The notes: generated from the letters alone by a model not told the origin. A stretch of 64,000 bases of DNA from Flavisolibacter tropicus (GCF_001644645.1 NZ_CP011390.1:1054001-1118000); one strand, 5' to 3'. Shown: positions 36,405 through 45,267, counted from the stretch's first letter. Numbers and translations: made by a program.

Positions 36405-36969
36405 GTCCAGTTTGTTGTTGAGCTTCTTTGGTCAACAGTTTTTGTAAATAAGCCTTTGCTTTAAATAGGTTTGATTTAGAGGTTCCAACGGAAATGCCTA
36501 AGTGTGCCGCTATCTCCTGATGATCATACCCATCTATCACATACATGTTAAACACAGTCCGATAAGCAGGTGGCAATTTTTTGACCTCAGAAATGAGTTC
36601 CTTATAGCGAAGCAAATGATCAGCAGAAGCCTGGTCTGTAGTATGTTCCCATATGGTCTCGTCAATATTCCCAATTTCAGGCATTAGGTTATTTCTTCTT
36701 AGTTCATCAATCGCCGTATTAATAACGATTCGCTTTAACCAGCTTAAAAAACTGGCTTCCAGGTTGGTACTCTCCCATTTATTAAAGGTTTTTAAGCCTT
36801 TAAACAGCTTTACAAACCCGTCGTTCACAATATCCGGCACCTTTTCATAACGGTAGATATATCGAAACACAATCTTAAAGGCATAGCCATAGTAACGCTC
36901 ATAAAGTACCTTTTGACACTTTTGATCATTACGGATACATCCCTCTAATATGGCGTGCATGTCTTCCAA
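36382..36969 (-). CDS. ECF-type RNA polymerase sigma factor
   Basis: A 195-residue sigma-70 factor with region 2 (FKIVFRYIYRYEKVPDIVND, GFVKLFKGL) and region 4 (LPPAYRTVFNMYVIDGYDHQ, then EIAAHLGISVGTSKSNLFKA). It has no extra domains. It is first in a co-directional operon and overlaps the next gene by 23 bp, so it probably controls its own operon. Promoter specificity cannot be derived here. Confidence 0.92.
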   Translation of the reverse strand: MEDMHAILEGCIRNDQKCQKVLYERYYGYAFKIVFRYIYRYEKVPDIVNDGFVKLFKGLKTFNKWESTNLEASFLSWLKRIVINTAIDELRRNNLMPEIGNIDETIWEHTTDQASADHLLRYKELISEVKKLPPAYRTVFNMYVIDGYDHQEIAAHLGISVGTSKSNLFKAKAYLQKLLTKEAQQQTGHAIFRQR

Positions 36970-37168
36970 TCCAGCAGCTGTGTGTTTAAACCATAATACG
37001 GTAAGTTGAAAATTTGGTTGCCTGACCTTTAACTTAATAAATTACAAAGAAAAAGGCATAACTTTCAATTACTCCTGAAAGCTACCACACCCTAAATTTC
37101 TGTTAACCACTCAACCATTGAAGTTTCATTAACGTCTCACTGGTGAACTTTGCTAAAACTCCATCTGA

Positions 37169-37588
37169 ATGAAAAAGCTAACCTTACTGCTCATGTTAAT
37201 TGCTCTGTATAACGGTTTGCATGCTCAAAAGGTAGAGAGCATACATTTTAATCTTTACACAGACAGTCTAAAAAAGGGGTTTTATAATTATATAAATATA
37301 GACGGTAAGTTTACAGATGGCAGTTGGCAGCCTTTAGACTCATCTCAGATTACCTTTTTAGCCAATACCGGTTTTTTTAAAGGAAACGACCTCTTTATTG
37401 ATAGTTCTTACAAGGGAGAAAAAGTGACAGTAAAGGCTATTCTAAAAAATAACCCCCAAATTTGGAAGGAAGTTACCATCTATATAAGAAAAAGGGGCTT
37501 TGATGAGCCCCTTAAAACAAATGAAGAGATATTAGATGAGATGATGCGATCCAACCAGCGTAAAAAACGCACAGATCGCAACGCCTAA
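37169..37588 (+). CDS. Exported protein of unknown function
   Basis: A 139-residue protein with signal peptide MKKLTLLLMLIALYNGLHAQ and then a predicted beta-rich domain (QITFLANTGFFKGNDLFID, VTVKAILKNNPQIWKEVTIY) resembling an Ig-like fold, ending in a basic tail. I do not recognise the family. It is divergent from the sigma operon. Its stop TAA directly abuts the stop of the convergent aldolase gene (TAATTA). A box GAACTTTG at 37145-37152 may be its -7. Confidence 0.7.
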   Translation: MKKLTLLLMLIALYNGLHAQKVESIHFNLYTDSLKKGFYNYINIDGKFTDGSWQPLDSSQITFLANTGFFKGNDLFIDSSYKGEKVTVKAILKNNPQIWKEVTIYIRKRGFDEPLKTNEEILDEMMRSNQRKKRTDRNA

Positions 37589-38239
37589 TTACATTTTCTT
37601 AGCATCTTCCAGGAATTTGGCCAAGCCAATATCTGTTAAAGGATGCTTTAACAGACCCAGAATAGAGTCTAACGGACAAGTACAAACATCAGCACCTAGC
37701 TCTGCAGCACGTACAATGTGATTAGCATTACGGATAGAAGCAGCCAGGATCTCTGTTTTATAACCCTGAACAGTGAAGATAGTAGCAATCTGCTCTATCA
37801 ACAGCATACCATCCCAACCGCTGTCATCGATACGGCCAATAAATGGAGAAACATAAGCAGCACCAGCTTTAGCTGCTAAAATTGCTTGACCTGCAGAGAA
37901 TACCAATGTACAGTTGGTACGGATACCGTTATCTGTAAAATACTTGATAGCTTTTACACCATCTTTGATCATTGGCACTTTCACCACAATATTGGGGTGA
38001 ATAGCGGCTAGTTTCTTCCCTTCTTCAATGATATCCTCGTACTTAGTAGATAATACTTCTGCGCTGATATCACCATCAACCATTTCGCAAATGGTCTTGT
38101 AGTGGTTTGCAATAGCTTCTTCACCTTTGATACCTTCTTTGGCCATCAGCGAAGGATTGGTAGTAACCCCATCCAAAATACCTAGTGCATGAGCTTCTTT
38201 AATCTGCTCTAAGTTCGCTGTATCGATAAAAAATTTCAT
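37589..38239 (-). CDS. fsa: Transaldolase-like fructose-6-phosphate aldolase
   Basis: 217 residues from [16 protein letters not shown]; a longer start at 38263 adds eight non-conserved residues. It is a short, single-domain MipB/TalC-type protein: [13 protein letters not shown] and the Schiff-base Lys in [13 protein letters not shown]. It cleaves fructose 6-phosphate or acts as a transaldolase; the subgroup cannot be resolved by eye. It lies downstream of the SRP RNA. Confidence 0.9.
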   Translation of the reverse strand: MKFFIDTANLEQIKEAHALGILDGVTTNPSLMAKEGIKGEEAIANHYKTICEMVDGDISAEVLSTKYEDIIEEGKKLAAIHPNIVVKVPMIKDGVKAIKYFTDNGIRTNCTLVFSAGQAILAAKAGAAYVSPFIGRIDDSGWDGMLLIEQIATIFTVQGYKTEILAASIRNANHIVRAAELGADVCTCPLDSILGLLKHPLTDIGLAKFLEDAKKM

Positions 38240-38297
38240 AAAAGTGGTAAAATTTGAGGGCAAATATAGAGCAATTAACCGCCTCTGAGTAGAAATA

Positions 38298-38318
38298 AAA
38301 AAAGCCCATAAAGGGCAT
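38298..38318 (-). terminator. Terminator after the SRP RNA
   Basis: On the minus strand GCCC pairs with GGGC around TTTAT and is followed by T7. Short stem, but the U tract and position below the SRP RNA support it. Confidence 0.55.
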
Positions 38319-38327
38319 AAAAAAAAG

Positions 38328-38421
38328 GCAGGCTACTTACATCGCACCGCTACAACCGCCTACCCTTGCTACCTTCCGGTCCTGGGGGAGTTCAGCAGGA
38401 GCTGGTCGTGCAAGACCTGCC
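38328..38421 (-). ncRNA. ffs: Signal recognition particle RNA, small bacterial type (4.5S)
   Basis: On the minus strand the sequence begins GGCAGGTCTTGCACGACC and contains the conserved helix-8 core with AGGACCGGAAGGTAGCAAGG (GGAA tetraloop and asymmetric AGCA loop that bind Ffh). It ends in GTAGCCTGCC, which pairs with the 5' end. A T8 tract follows. It forms the SRP with Ffh. Confidence 0.93.
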
Positions 38422-38425
38422 GCCG

Positions 38426-38459
38426 CAAATATAGAACCTTTTAGTTTATAAAAAACAAA
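38426..38459 (-). promoter_or_regulatory. Promoter of the SRP RNA
   Basis: On the minus strand -7 TATATTTG (38426-38433) is perfect; TTTG lies at 38456-38459 with a 22-nt spacer. The predicted start is about 38419, which matches the RNA 5' end. Confidence 0.7.
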
Positions 38460-38601
38460 ATATTCAAACTAAATGATTGAATAAAAGACATTTAAAGCTC
38501 TACCAGCATTTACTCACAATTGCTAAAACCAATTCTAACCACTCTTTATCACTCTTCTACTCAACTACTTAAAATATAAAATACTATATGCACTTTCCCA
38601 T

Positions 38602-38740
38602 CCTTGCCAATTACTCCTACGTTCCTTCATAGCTACTCCTCTGTCCCTTCATGGTTACTCCGCATGGAAGCCTACTTACCTCCGTACCTCACCCCTTCTT
38701 CAGCCCTACCTCAACCGTACCTTGGCCCGTATCACGCTAC
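38602..38740. repeat. Dispersed repeat family R2, copy 2
   Basis: Aligns with copy 1 (21867-21982): CCTTGCC, TACTCCT, CCTTCAT, CTACTCCTCTGTC, CTTCATGGTTACTCCG and ATGG.AGCC in the same order. After 38690 it continues with less similar CCGTA words. Confidence 0.58.
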
Positions 38741-38870
38741 CTGATCAACTCAATAAACCCATAAGAAATAGTAAAGAAAAGTATAATAAGAAAGGCTGAA
38801 AACACCTTAAAAGAGAAGAACCTAAAGATACAAAACTACCCCTGTAGAGCAAGTCCTTTCTTTACTTGTA

Positions 38871-38947
38871 CCTTGAACATTAAGAGTTGAGCATTGAACA
38901 TTTCTTCCACTTCTTCATTCTTCCTTCCTTGTTCATTATTTCTTCCT
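38871..38947. repeat. Mosaic of TTGAACATT and TTCCTTGTTC repeats
   Basis: Words TTGAACATT, GTTGAGCATTGA and CTTCCTTGTTCATTATT occur in the same order as at 58343-58424. It is joined directly to repeat R1 copy D. No gene is present in 38460-39148. Confidence 0.55.
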
Positions 38948-38984
38948 CCTAATCCCTTAATCTCCCCAAATCCCGGTTCAGACA
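38948..38984. repeat. Dispersed repeat family R1, copy D
   Basis: A 37-bp copy, 36 of 37 identical to copy C. Here it is intergenic and shows no coding use. A weaker relative made of AATCCTTTT words is at 39073-39116, just upstream of the CBS promoter. Confidence 0.85.
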
Positions 38985-39122
38985 ATTTCCGCTGTGGTTC
39001 AAACACGCCATCGGTGCTATCTAAATGAACCCCGATCTTGAAACCAGATATCTTAAAATCAGAAATTCCTAAATGCCTTCTTAATCCTTTTAATCCTTTA
39101 ACCAATCCTGCAAATCTCTGGT

Positions 39123-39130
39123 TATCTTTG
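39123..39130 (+). promoter_or_regulatory. -7 box for the cystathionine beta-synthase gene
   Basis: A perfect TATCTTTG with predicted start about 39137, 12 nt before the ATG. The -33 region is occupied by AATCC repeats and matches poorly. Confidence 0.55.
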
Positions 39131-39148
39131 CGCCGTCAATTACAGACT

Positions 39149-40504
39149 ATGAATGTAAAAAATAACATACTTGAAACCATTGGCAACACGCCGCTGATCC
39201 GACTGAACAAGATCGTAAAAGACCTACCCTGCGAGGTTTACGCTAAAGTTGAATACTTCAACCCAGGTAACTCTACCAAAGACCGTATGGCTCTGAAAAT
39301 GGTAGAGGTGGCCGAAAAAGAAGGCAAACTCAAACCCGGCGGAACTATTATTGAGTGCACCTCTGGTAATACTGGTATGGGCTTAGCTATGGCGGCTGTT
39401 GTAAAAGGCTACAAATGTATTTTTACCACTACCGATAAGCAATCCCAATCCAAAGTTGATATCTTAAGAGCCTTAGGTGCTGAGGTGATCGTATGCCCTA
39501 CTAACGTAGAGCCAGAAGATCCAAGAAGTTATTATTCAGTGGCATCCCGCCTGAACAAAGAAATTCCTAACTCTTTCCATTTTAACCAATATGACAACCT
39601 GGCCAACCGCTTGGCGCACTATGAAACTACTGGACCTGAGCTTTGGGAACAAACTGATGGAAAAATCACGCATTTTGTTGCTACAGCAGGTACAGGTGGT
39701 ACAGTTACAGGTACAGCTCAATTCCTGAAAGAAAAGAACCCCAATATTCAGGTATGGGCAATTGATGTGGAAGGCTCACTGTTAACAAAATACTTCCGCA
39801 CTGGCGAAGTCGACATGAACGAAGTACACCCTTACATCTCAGAAGGTTTTGGTGAAGACTTTGTTCCTGGCAACTACGACATGAGCGTTATCGACTACTT
39901 TGAACAAGTATCCGATAAAGATGGTGCTGTTGTAGCCCGTCGCCTGGCTCGCGAAGAAGCTTTATTCTGTGGCTATAGCTCAGGTAGTGCCTTACAGGGG
40001 CTTTTCCAGTTAAAGGACAAATTGAAGAAGAATGATGTGGTAGTAGTATTGCTTTGCGACCACGGTAGCCGCTATGTTGCCAAGGTTTATAATGACCAGT
40101 GGATGGCTGAGCGTGGCTTCTTTGATGTAAAAACATTTAAAGATGTGGTTAATGCCAGAGGCAAGCAACGTTTGATCACTTTAGAACCTACACAATCAGT
40201 AGCAGAGGCTGTTGAGCTGATGAAGAAATACGACATCGAGCATATTCCAGTAATTAAAGATAGTGAACTGGTTGGCTCTATCTCTGAAAGCGGTTTATTC
40301 CAACGGGTATTCCATAATCCAGATATTAAAACAGAAAGAGTAGACCGTGTAATGGATGCAGCTTTCCCTATAGTAGGTTTAGATACCCCTGTTGAAAAAA
40401 TAGGCACTCTTATAAATAAAGAGAACGGTGCTGTTTTGGCTAAAGACGAGAGTGGCAATTTCCATATTGTTACCAAATACGACGTATTACAAGCCTTAGC
40501 ATAA
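39149..40504 (+). CDS. Cystathionine beta-synthase
   Basis: 451 residues from MNVKNNILETIGNTPLIRLN. The frame opens further upstream (39038), but that part covers repeats and the promoter. Residues about 1-320 form a fold-type II PLP domain with Lys44 in NPGNSTKDRM and the PLP phosphate loop CTSGNTGMGLAMAA. Residues about 330-451 hold a CBS-domain pair that could bind adenosyl ligands. It condenses serine or O-acetylserine with homocysteine or sulfide; cystathionine beta-synthase is favoured over cysteine synthase because of the CBS pair. Confidence 0.9.
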   Translation: MNVKNNILETIGNTPLIRLNKIVKDLPCEVYAKVEYFNPGNSTKDRMALKMVEVAEKEGKLKPGGTIIECTSGNTGMGLAMAAVVKGYKCIFTTTDKQSQSKVDILRALGAEVIVCPTNVEPEDPRSYYSVASRLNKEIPNSFHFNQYDNLANRLAHYETTGPELWEQTDGKITHFVATAGTGGTVTGTAQFLKEKNPNIQVWAIDVEGSLLTKYFRTGEVDMNEVHPYISEGFGEDFVPGNYDMSVIDYFEQVSDKDGAVVARRLAREEALFCGYSSGSALQGLFQLKDKLKKNDVVVVLLCDHGSRYVAKVYNDQWMAERGFFDVKTFKDVVNARGKQRLITLEPTQSVAEAVELMKKYDIEHIPVIKDSELVGSISESGLFQRVFHNPDIKTERVDRVMDAAFPIVGLDTPVEKIGTLINKENGAVLAKDESGNFHIVTKYDVLQALA

Positions 40505-40532
40505 GCTGCGGTTTTTACGCAATATTTTTCAG

Positions 40533-40567
40533 AAAGGCGCTTACTACAAGCGCCTTTTGCTTTTTTT
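40533..40567 (+). terminator. Terminator after the CBS gene
   Basis: AAAGGCGCTT (40533-40542) pairs with AAGCGCCTTT (40548-40557) around ACTAC, followed by TGC and T7. Confidence 0.88.
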
Positions 40568-41386
40568 ACAAATCGCACCAACGTAGTTTTACGAATAACG
40601 CTCGTTTTGTACAATAACACATGACAATAAAGCATAATTAGTAATCGATCATCGTAGAATAAGTTTGTAAAAGCCCCAAACAGCGCTAAAGACCATCGTA
40701 AATCTACCAACCACATTTTCGCTATTACCACATAAGCTTCCCCGTTTGTTTACGGCAACCAACGTAAATACCATAAATAGAAATTAGGGCAAATCTGCAA
40801 TTGATTGTGCTTTGTGTGCGAGCTATTTTTGTGTCAGAAGTTGATTGATAAACAAATCCAGTATCTAGAAAAAAACCAAACATCCATCCAATTCTAGAAA
40901 ACCACCAGTATCCAGTAAAAAACCAGAACCGTCCAAGAACATCTTTACGTCCAAATCCTAATTAAACCAATCCAATATCAATCAACTTCTTCCTTAATTG
41001 GAAGAACATTTTGAAAAACCAATGAAAATTGATATCCGATATCTTACGAAAATCGCCTCGTTTTAATCCTTTGTCTATGAGAAGTTGCTATCCTTACACC
41101 AACGGACTAAAATTGTAATCCTATCACCCCTTTCCCTTTGAAAAACAGGAAAATCCTTACCCACCTGCTGACTACCCAATCAGCAGGTGGTTGGTGATAG
41201 CCACTTGAGCATCTTTTCCTACCTTTTTCCTTTCTTTCTTCCTTGTTCCTTGTTCATTTTTCTCTCCCTTGTCAACTTATCAACTTGTTAACTTGTCAAC
41301 CCTTCCTCATTACTCATCACTAATCACTCCTTGTCCCTTGTCCCTTATTTACACTTCATCACCCTATCTTGCATACAAAAGCAGTA
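40568..41386. other. Long non-coding stretch with hairpins and repeats
   Basis: No convincing gene in about 820 bp. It holds a perfect -7-like box TATTTTTG at 40824-40831 pointing right. Two near-copies of CCAGTATC.AG.AAAAAACC lie at 40859 and 40906. A short hairpin TTCTTCC-TTAATT-GGAAGAA is near 40988. A strong 11-bp hairpin at 41161-41190 (CCACCTGCTGA / TCAGCAGGTGG) is followed by dispersed repeats TTCCTTGTTC (41230-41257), GTTGAC-type (41273-41301) and TCATTACTCATC (41308-41326). A small RNA is possible but unproven. No cobalamin riboswitch motif was found. Confidence 0.45.
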
Positions 41387-42187
41387 ATGCCTGTTTATAC
41401 TGACCAACTTAATAGAACTGTTACTTTGCCAGCTACACCAAAGCGTATTATCTCGCTGGTACCTTCCCAAACAGAACTGTTGTATGACTTAGAATTAAAA
41501 GAACAGGTTGTAGGCATTACTAAGTTTTGTATCCATCCTAAAGAATGGTTCCGCACCAAAACCCGCATTGGCGGCACTAAAACTTTACACCTGGATAAGA
41601 TACGAGAACTCCATCCTGACTTAATTATTGCTAATAAAGAGGAAAACGTACAAGAACAAATTGAAGCCTTAGCAAAAGAGTTCCCTGTATGGATAAGCGA
41701 TGTAAATAACCTTCCAGAGGCACTAGAAATGATTGAACAAATTGGCTTGATTACCAATAAAAAAGAACGTGCAGAAGATCTATCTAAACGAATCGAAAGT
41801 GCCTTTTTCAATTTCAAACCCCAAACCTCAAACCTCAAATTAAATACCTGCTACCTGATTTGGAAAGACCCTTACATGACGGTAGGAGGCGACACCTTTA
41901 TACATAACATTTTATCACTTGCAGGTCTGGAGAATATCTATGGTTCAAAACAACGTTATCCAGAAATCACAATTGCAGAACTTCAGACTTTAAACTGCGA
42001 CCTCCTTCTTCTTTCCTCAGAGCCCTATCCTTTTAAGCAAAAGCATATTGAAGAGTTACAGGCTCAATTGCCCCATACCAAAATCCTGCTGGTAGATGGG
42101 GAAGCCTTTAGCTGGTATGGAAGCAGACTTCTGCACACACCAGCCCATCTTCAGCAATTGCAAGAAGAGATTGCCTCACTTATATAG
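41387..42187 (+). CDS. BtuF-like helical-backbone metal/cobalamin-binding protein
   Basis: 266 residues from ATG 41387. An in-frame TTG at 41369 overlaps a promoter-like TATCTTGC, so it should not be the start. Segments IISLVPSQTELLYDLELKEQ, VVGITKFCIHPKEW and DLLLLSSEPYPFKQKHIEEL are those of type III periplasmic binding proteins of the BtuF/FepB class. It lacks an evident signal peptide and lipobox, so it may be cytosolic or wrongly started. Residues near 146-157 (FKPQTSNLKLN) come from a repeat-like AAACCTC tract. No transporter genes lie beside it. Confidence 0.78.
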   Translation: MPVYTDQLNRTVTLPATPKRIISLVPSQTELLYDLELKEQVVGITKFCIHPKEWFRTKTRIGGTKTLHLDKIRELHPDLIIANKEENVQEQIEALAKEFPVWISDVNNLPEALEMIEQIGLITNKKERAEDLSKRIESAFFNFKPQTSNLKLNTCYLIWKDPYMTVGGDTFIHNILSLAGLENIYGSKQRYPEITIAELQTLNCDLLLLSSEPYPFKQKHIEELQAQLPHTKILLVDGEAFSWYGSRLLHTPAHLQQLQEEIASLI

Positions 42188-42218
42188 TTATATTTACTAG
42201 TGGCCTAAATTACAATGC

Positions 42219-42692
42219 ATGCATAAGTCTATGGTAGAATGCTATTTTGGAAACGATAATGAGGCATCACAAAACTGGGGTGTATGCGCTATGAATTTCG
42301 GGCAGAATATACAGGTGAATAAGCCAATATGCCTTTATAAAATGAGCATTAACGTTAAAGATCTTAAGGAGTGGTCAGAAAGAGTTTTTAGTGAGATAAA
42401 AGCTGATGCCCAAAATTTTCCTAACGATTGGGGAAGGCTTGGCCAGATTCTAAAAGAATATGATGGTATAGATTTTACAGCACTTTTAAGACTGGATTCT
42501 TTAGTAGCCTACGAATTTGCAGTTGACTTTGCTTATGAAATACTTTTGGATGTAGAGAAAAAACATAGGTCACCACCTCTAGTAAGTCCAGTTTATTTAT
42601 TATACACCTTCGATCGAATAGAGTTATCAGAACAACGACTTTTTATTTATGGGAATGCTATTAAAAATAATCAAATAATTATTCCTCAATAA
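42219..42692 (+). CDS. Protein of unknown function
   Basis: A 157-residue acidic protein that I do not recognise. An internal ATG at 42342 (MSINVKDLKEWSERVFSEIK) may be the real start, as the codons before it are less convincing. It is clearly more AT-rich than neighbours. It lies 3 bp before the next gene, so the two may be cotranscribed. Confidence 0.5.
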   Translation: MHKSMVECYFGNDNEASQNWGVCAMNFGQNIQVNKPICLYKMSINVKDLKEWSERVFSEIKADAQNFPNDWGRLGQILKEYDGIDFTALLRLDSLVAYEFAVDFAYEILLDVEKKHRSPPLVSPVYLLYTFDRIELSEQRLFIYGNAIKNNQIIIPQ

Positions 42693-42695
42693 TAG

Positions 42696-43772
42696 ATGCA
42701 GAACGAAACTGATAAACCCTCCCGGAAGAAACCCTTCTTCCCTGTTAATAAGGAATTACGCAATTACCTGAAAACCCATGGACGTGAAATAGCCCTTCCT
42801 ATTTCCTATTCCGATTTGGAGCGTATCTCCTACTCGGTTCCTTTGCGCGACAAACAAGGGCGTGATACGCTTTGGGAAAAGGCCTTGTATGATATGAAAG
42901 AGTGGAGCTTTCTACGCGAAAGCCTCATTAACCTCTACGCCATTTTAAAAACGGAAGGCGATTATACGTTTACCAAACATTTGGACGTAGCGCGTATCGA
43001 TTATTGCACGTTTGGAAATTCTAACCCATTTCGTATCCGTATCGTTAACCGCTTTAACGACAACTACGACCATTACTATATAAAAAAGGAAGACGCCTCT
43101 CGTATTTATGGACTAGAATTAGAACACATCCTTTCGCCGAACCGGATTACCTACCTTACTGGAAATGATACATTGGTTGAAGAACATATAGCCGGCCTGC
43201 CTGGCGATGTATTTATTCAAAATCATATACATCTTCCAGAAACCAATAAGATCCGCTTAGCCAAAGAATTTGTCAAGTTCAACGAGCGGTGTTTTATCCG
43301 CCTCTTGGGCGACATGCGTAGCTACAATTTTGTAGTAAATGTATCTCCCGATATTGAAGATTACCAGTATCGAATACGGGCTATCGACTTTGACCAACAG
43401 TCTTATGAAGGGCGCAAAAGTCTTTATCTACCCCAGTTCTTTAAAGAAAACCTGCCGTTTGTAGAACTAACACTAAAACACTTGAACGCAGAAAGTATTG
43501 CACAATACCAAGCAGAAGAACGCACCCTTATTGCTTTACGCATGGCAGCTAAGCGTTATCGTGTAATGGACCTGTTAAACATAATGAGCAAGGACACCAT
43601 TTCAACAGATGAAAAAAGAAGGAAACTAAAACAAGAGTTGGCAGATCACTTTCAAACCACCACCCTGCTAAAATGCCGCACAATGGGCGAACTTGTAAAA
43701 CAGGTACTCCGTTTCTCCTTACGGCCACACCTAAGTCGTATTCAGCAAAACCTTGGAAATATCACTGATTAA
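42696..43772 (+). CDS. Unrecognised protein with kinase-like motifs
   Basis: A 358-residue soluble protein. Residues about 125-240 resemble the order of a protein-kinase/aminoglycoside-phosphotransferase core: YYIKKE (candidate Lys130/131), VEEHIAG (Glu162/163), LLGDMRSYNFVV (Asp206, Asn211; like HGDxxxxN) and AIDFDQQ (Asp231; like the DFG Asp). The C-terminal 110 residues are helical and basic. The His of the HGD motif is missing. The fold is inference and no substrate is suggested. It lies between unrelated genes. Confidence 0.6.
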   Translation: MQNETDKPSRKKPFFPVNKELRNYLKTHGREIALPISYSDLERISYSVPLRDKQGRDTLWEKALYDMKEWSFLRESLINLYAILKTEGDYTFTKHLDVARIDYCTFGNSNPFRIRIVNRFNDNYDHYYIKKEDASRIYGLELEHILSPNRITYLTGNDTLVEEHIAGLPGDVFIQNHIHLPETNKIRLAKEFVKFNERCFIRLLGDMRSYNFVVNVSPDIEDYQYRIRAIDFDQQSYEGRKSLYLPQFFKENLPFVELTLKHLNAESIAQYQAEERTLIALRMAAKRYRVMDLLNIMSKDTISTDEKRRKLKQELADHFQTTTLLKCRTMGELVKQVLRFSLRPHLSRIQQNLGNITD

Positions 43773-43881
43773 GGAAGTAAATAATGTATGATTAATAGTA
43801 TTATTGATTCTGCAATAGTCAAAGACTAGAATTGCTCGGAACTGTTTATTGACTACTACGAACTTTTACATGTGTATAATT

Positions 43882-45267
43882 TTACCAACCTCCACCTAAT
43901 GATTTATAGAGTTGTACAATGGCTGTAAGCTTGCCTCGCAAAGCCTGAGACTCTTCAAATTGAGCATCAAAGAGATTGTCTTGCATTAATATTACTTCAA
44001 CATAAGAAGTGTAACCATTGTCATACCGCGCATTTGCTAGTGTCAGCGCCTTCTGTGCTGCTTCTACCTGTTCTCTACGCAAGCTATGCTCTTCTGAATA
44101 AGTTCTATATGAGGTAAGTGCATTGTCTACATCTCCAAATGCAGCCAATACTATTTTCTGGTATTGTTGGTAATTTTGTTCAAACCGTTGCTCTTGTGCT
44201 ATTACCGCATTTTTTCGCTGTCCAAAATTAAAAACAGGCCCGGTAATATCTGCAAAACCATTAGCAACTGCCCCCTTACTATTAATGAATGAACTTAACT
44301 CCGGGCTGGCAAACCCAAGTATTCCTGTAAGGCTAATGGTTGGAAGCCGGTTTGCCTTTGCAACACCAACCAGTTCAAATTGCGCTTGCATCGATTTTTC
44401 TGCAGCCATAATATCTGGCCTTCTTTCCAACAATAATGAGGGAATACCAATAGGAATATCAGGTGAAACAGTTTGATCAAAGTTGCTTAACCCCCTTGAT
44501 ACACTACCCGGACCTAAACCCATTAAAAGTCGAAGAGAATTTTCTATAATTACAATTTGCCTCTTCAATGAAGGTATGGTTGCTGCTACAATATACTCCT
44601 GTTGTATAGCTTGCAGTTTATCTACTTCAGCAACATATCCTTTGCTAAACCGGTCCGAAATAATTCGGGTGTTTTCTTTTCTGCCTGACAATGTTTGTTG
44701 AGCAATTAGAAGCCGGTTATCAAGATCTCTCAATAAAAAATATTCAGAGGCTGCTTCCGCAACTAGGCTTGCCTGTAATGCATTCCGGTTTTGAACTTCG
44801 GATAGAAATTGTGCTACAGCCGACCTACTGCTGTGCCTTAACTTTCCCCATATATCCAATTCCCAATCCAATACAGCGAATAAATTTAATAACCCACCTT
44901 CAATGCCACCCGGCACTTTTTGCGCTTCACTGCCGGCATGGCCGCCACCTGCAGATGCTGAATAATTAAGTTGTGGGTAAAGGTTTGCTTTGATAATTGC
45001 CGATTGCACACGCGCCTCTTCAATTCTTGCAGATGCGGTAAGCAAATCTCGGTTATTATAGATTGTGGTTCTGATAATAGTTTGTAATGCCGTATCCTGG
45101 TACAAGTCAAACCACTTTACCAATGATGAGGTATCGGTTGCTGTTGTATCTCTGTAAGTAATACCCGTGGGAGCTGTAGGTTGGGAATACTTTTTTCCTA
45201 CCATACAGCCTGATAGTAAAACAAATACACTGAAAAACAGGTAACGATATAAATGTTTTACTTCCAT
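43882..45267 (-). CDS. RND efflux outer-membrane factor (TolC/OprM-NodT family)
   Basis: A 461-residue lipoprotein (LLSGCMVGKKY, lipobox Cys at about residue 21) with the two repeats of the outer membrane factor fold; GIPSLLLERRPDIMAAEKSM is the diagnostic segment of the NodT subgroup. It forms the outer channel of the tripartite pump with the permease directly upstream (3 bp). Confidence 0.94.
   Translation of the reverse strand: MEVKHLYRYLFFSVFVLLSGCMVGKKYSQPTAPTGITYRDTTATDTSSLVKWFDLYQDTALQTIIRTTIYNNRDLLTASARIEEARVQSAIIKANLYPQLNYSASAGGGHAGSEAQKVPGGIEGGLLNLFAVLDWELDIWGKLRHSSRSAVAQFLSEVQNRNALQASLVAEAASEYFLLRDLDNRLLIAQQTLSGRKENTRIISDRFSKGYVAEVDKLQAIQQEYIVAATIPSLKRQIVIIENSLRLLMGLGPGSVSRGLSNFDQTVSPDIPIGIPSLLLERRPDIMAAEKSMQAQFELVGVAKANRLPTISLTGILGFASPELSSFINSKGAVANGFADITGPVFNFGQRKNAVIAQEQRFEQNYQQYQKIVLAAFGDVDNALTSYRTYSEEHSLRREQVEAAQKALTLANARYDNGYTSYVEVILMQDNLFDAQFEESQALRGKLTAIVQLYKSLGGGW

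Noticed and set aside
39038..39148. N-terminal extension of cystathionine beta-synthase
   Set aside because: The extension covers AATCC repeats and the -7 promoter box; the conserved enzyme start fits ATG 39149.
40087..40731. Long minus-strand open frame over the end of the CBS gene
   Set aside because: It is antisense to a strongly conserved gene and shows only composition effects; the part beyond the gene has no recognisable protein features.
40568..41386. Cobalamin riboswitch before the BtuF-like gene
   Set aside because: I looked for the B12 box and the conserved GCCACTG context and saw only a weak GCCACTTG without the surrounding core.
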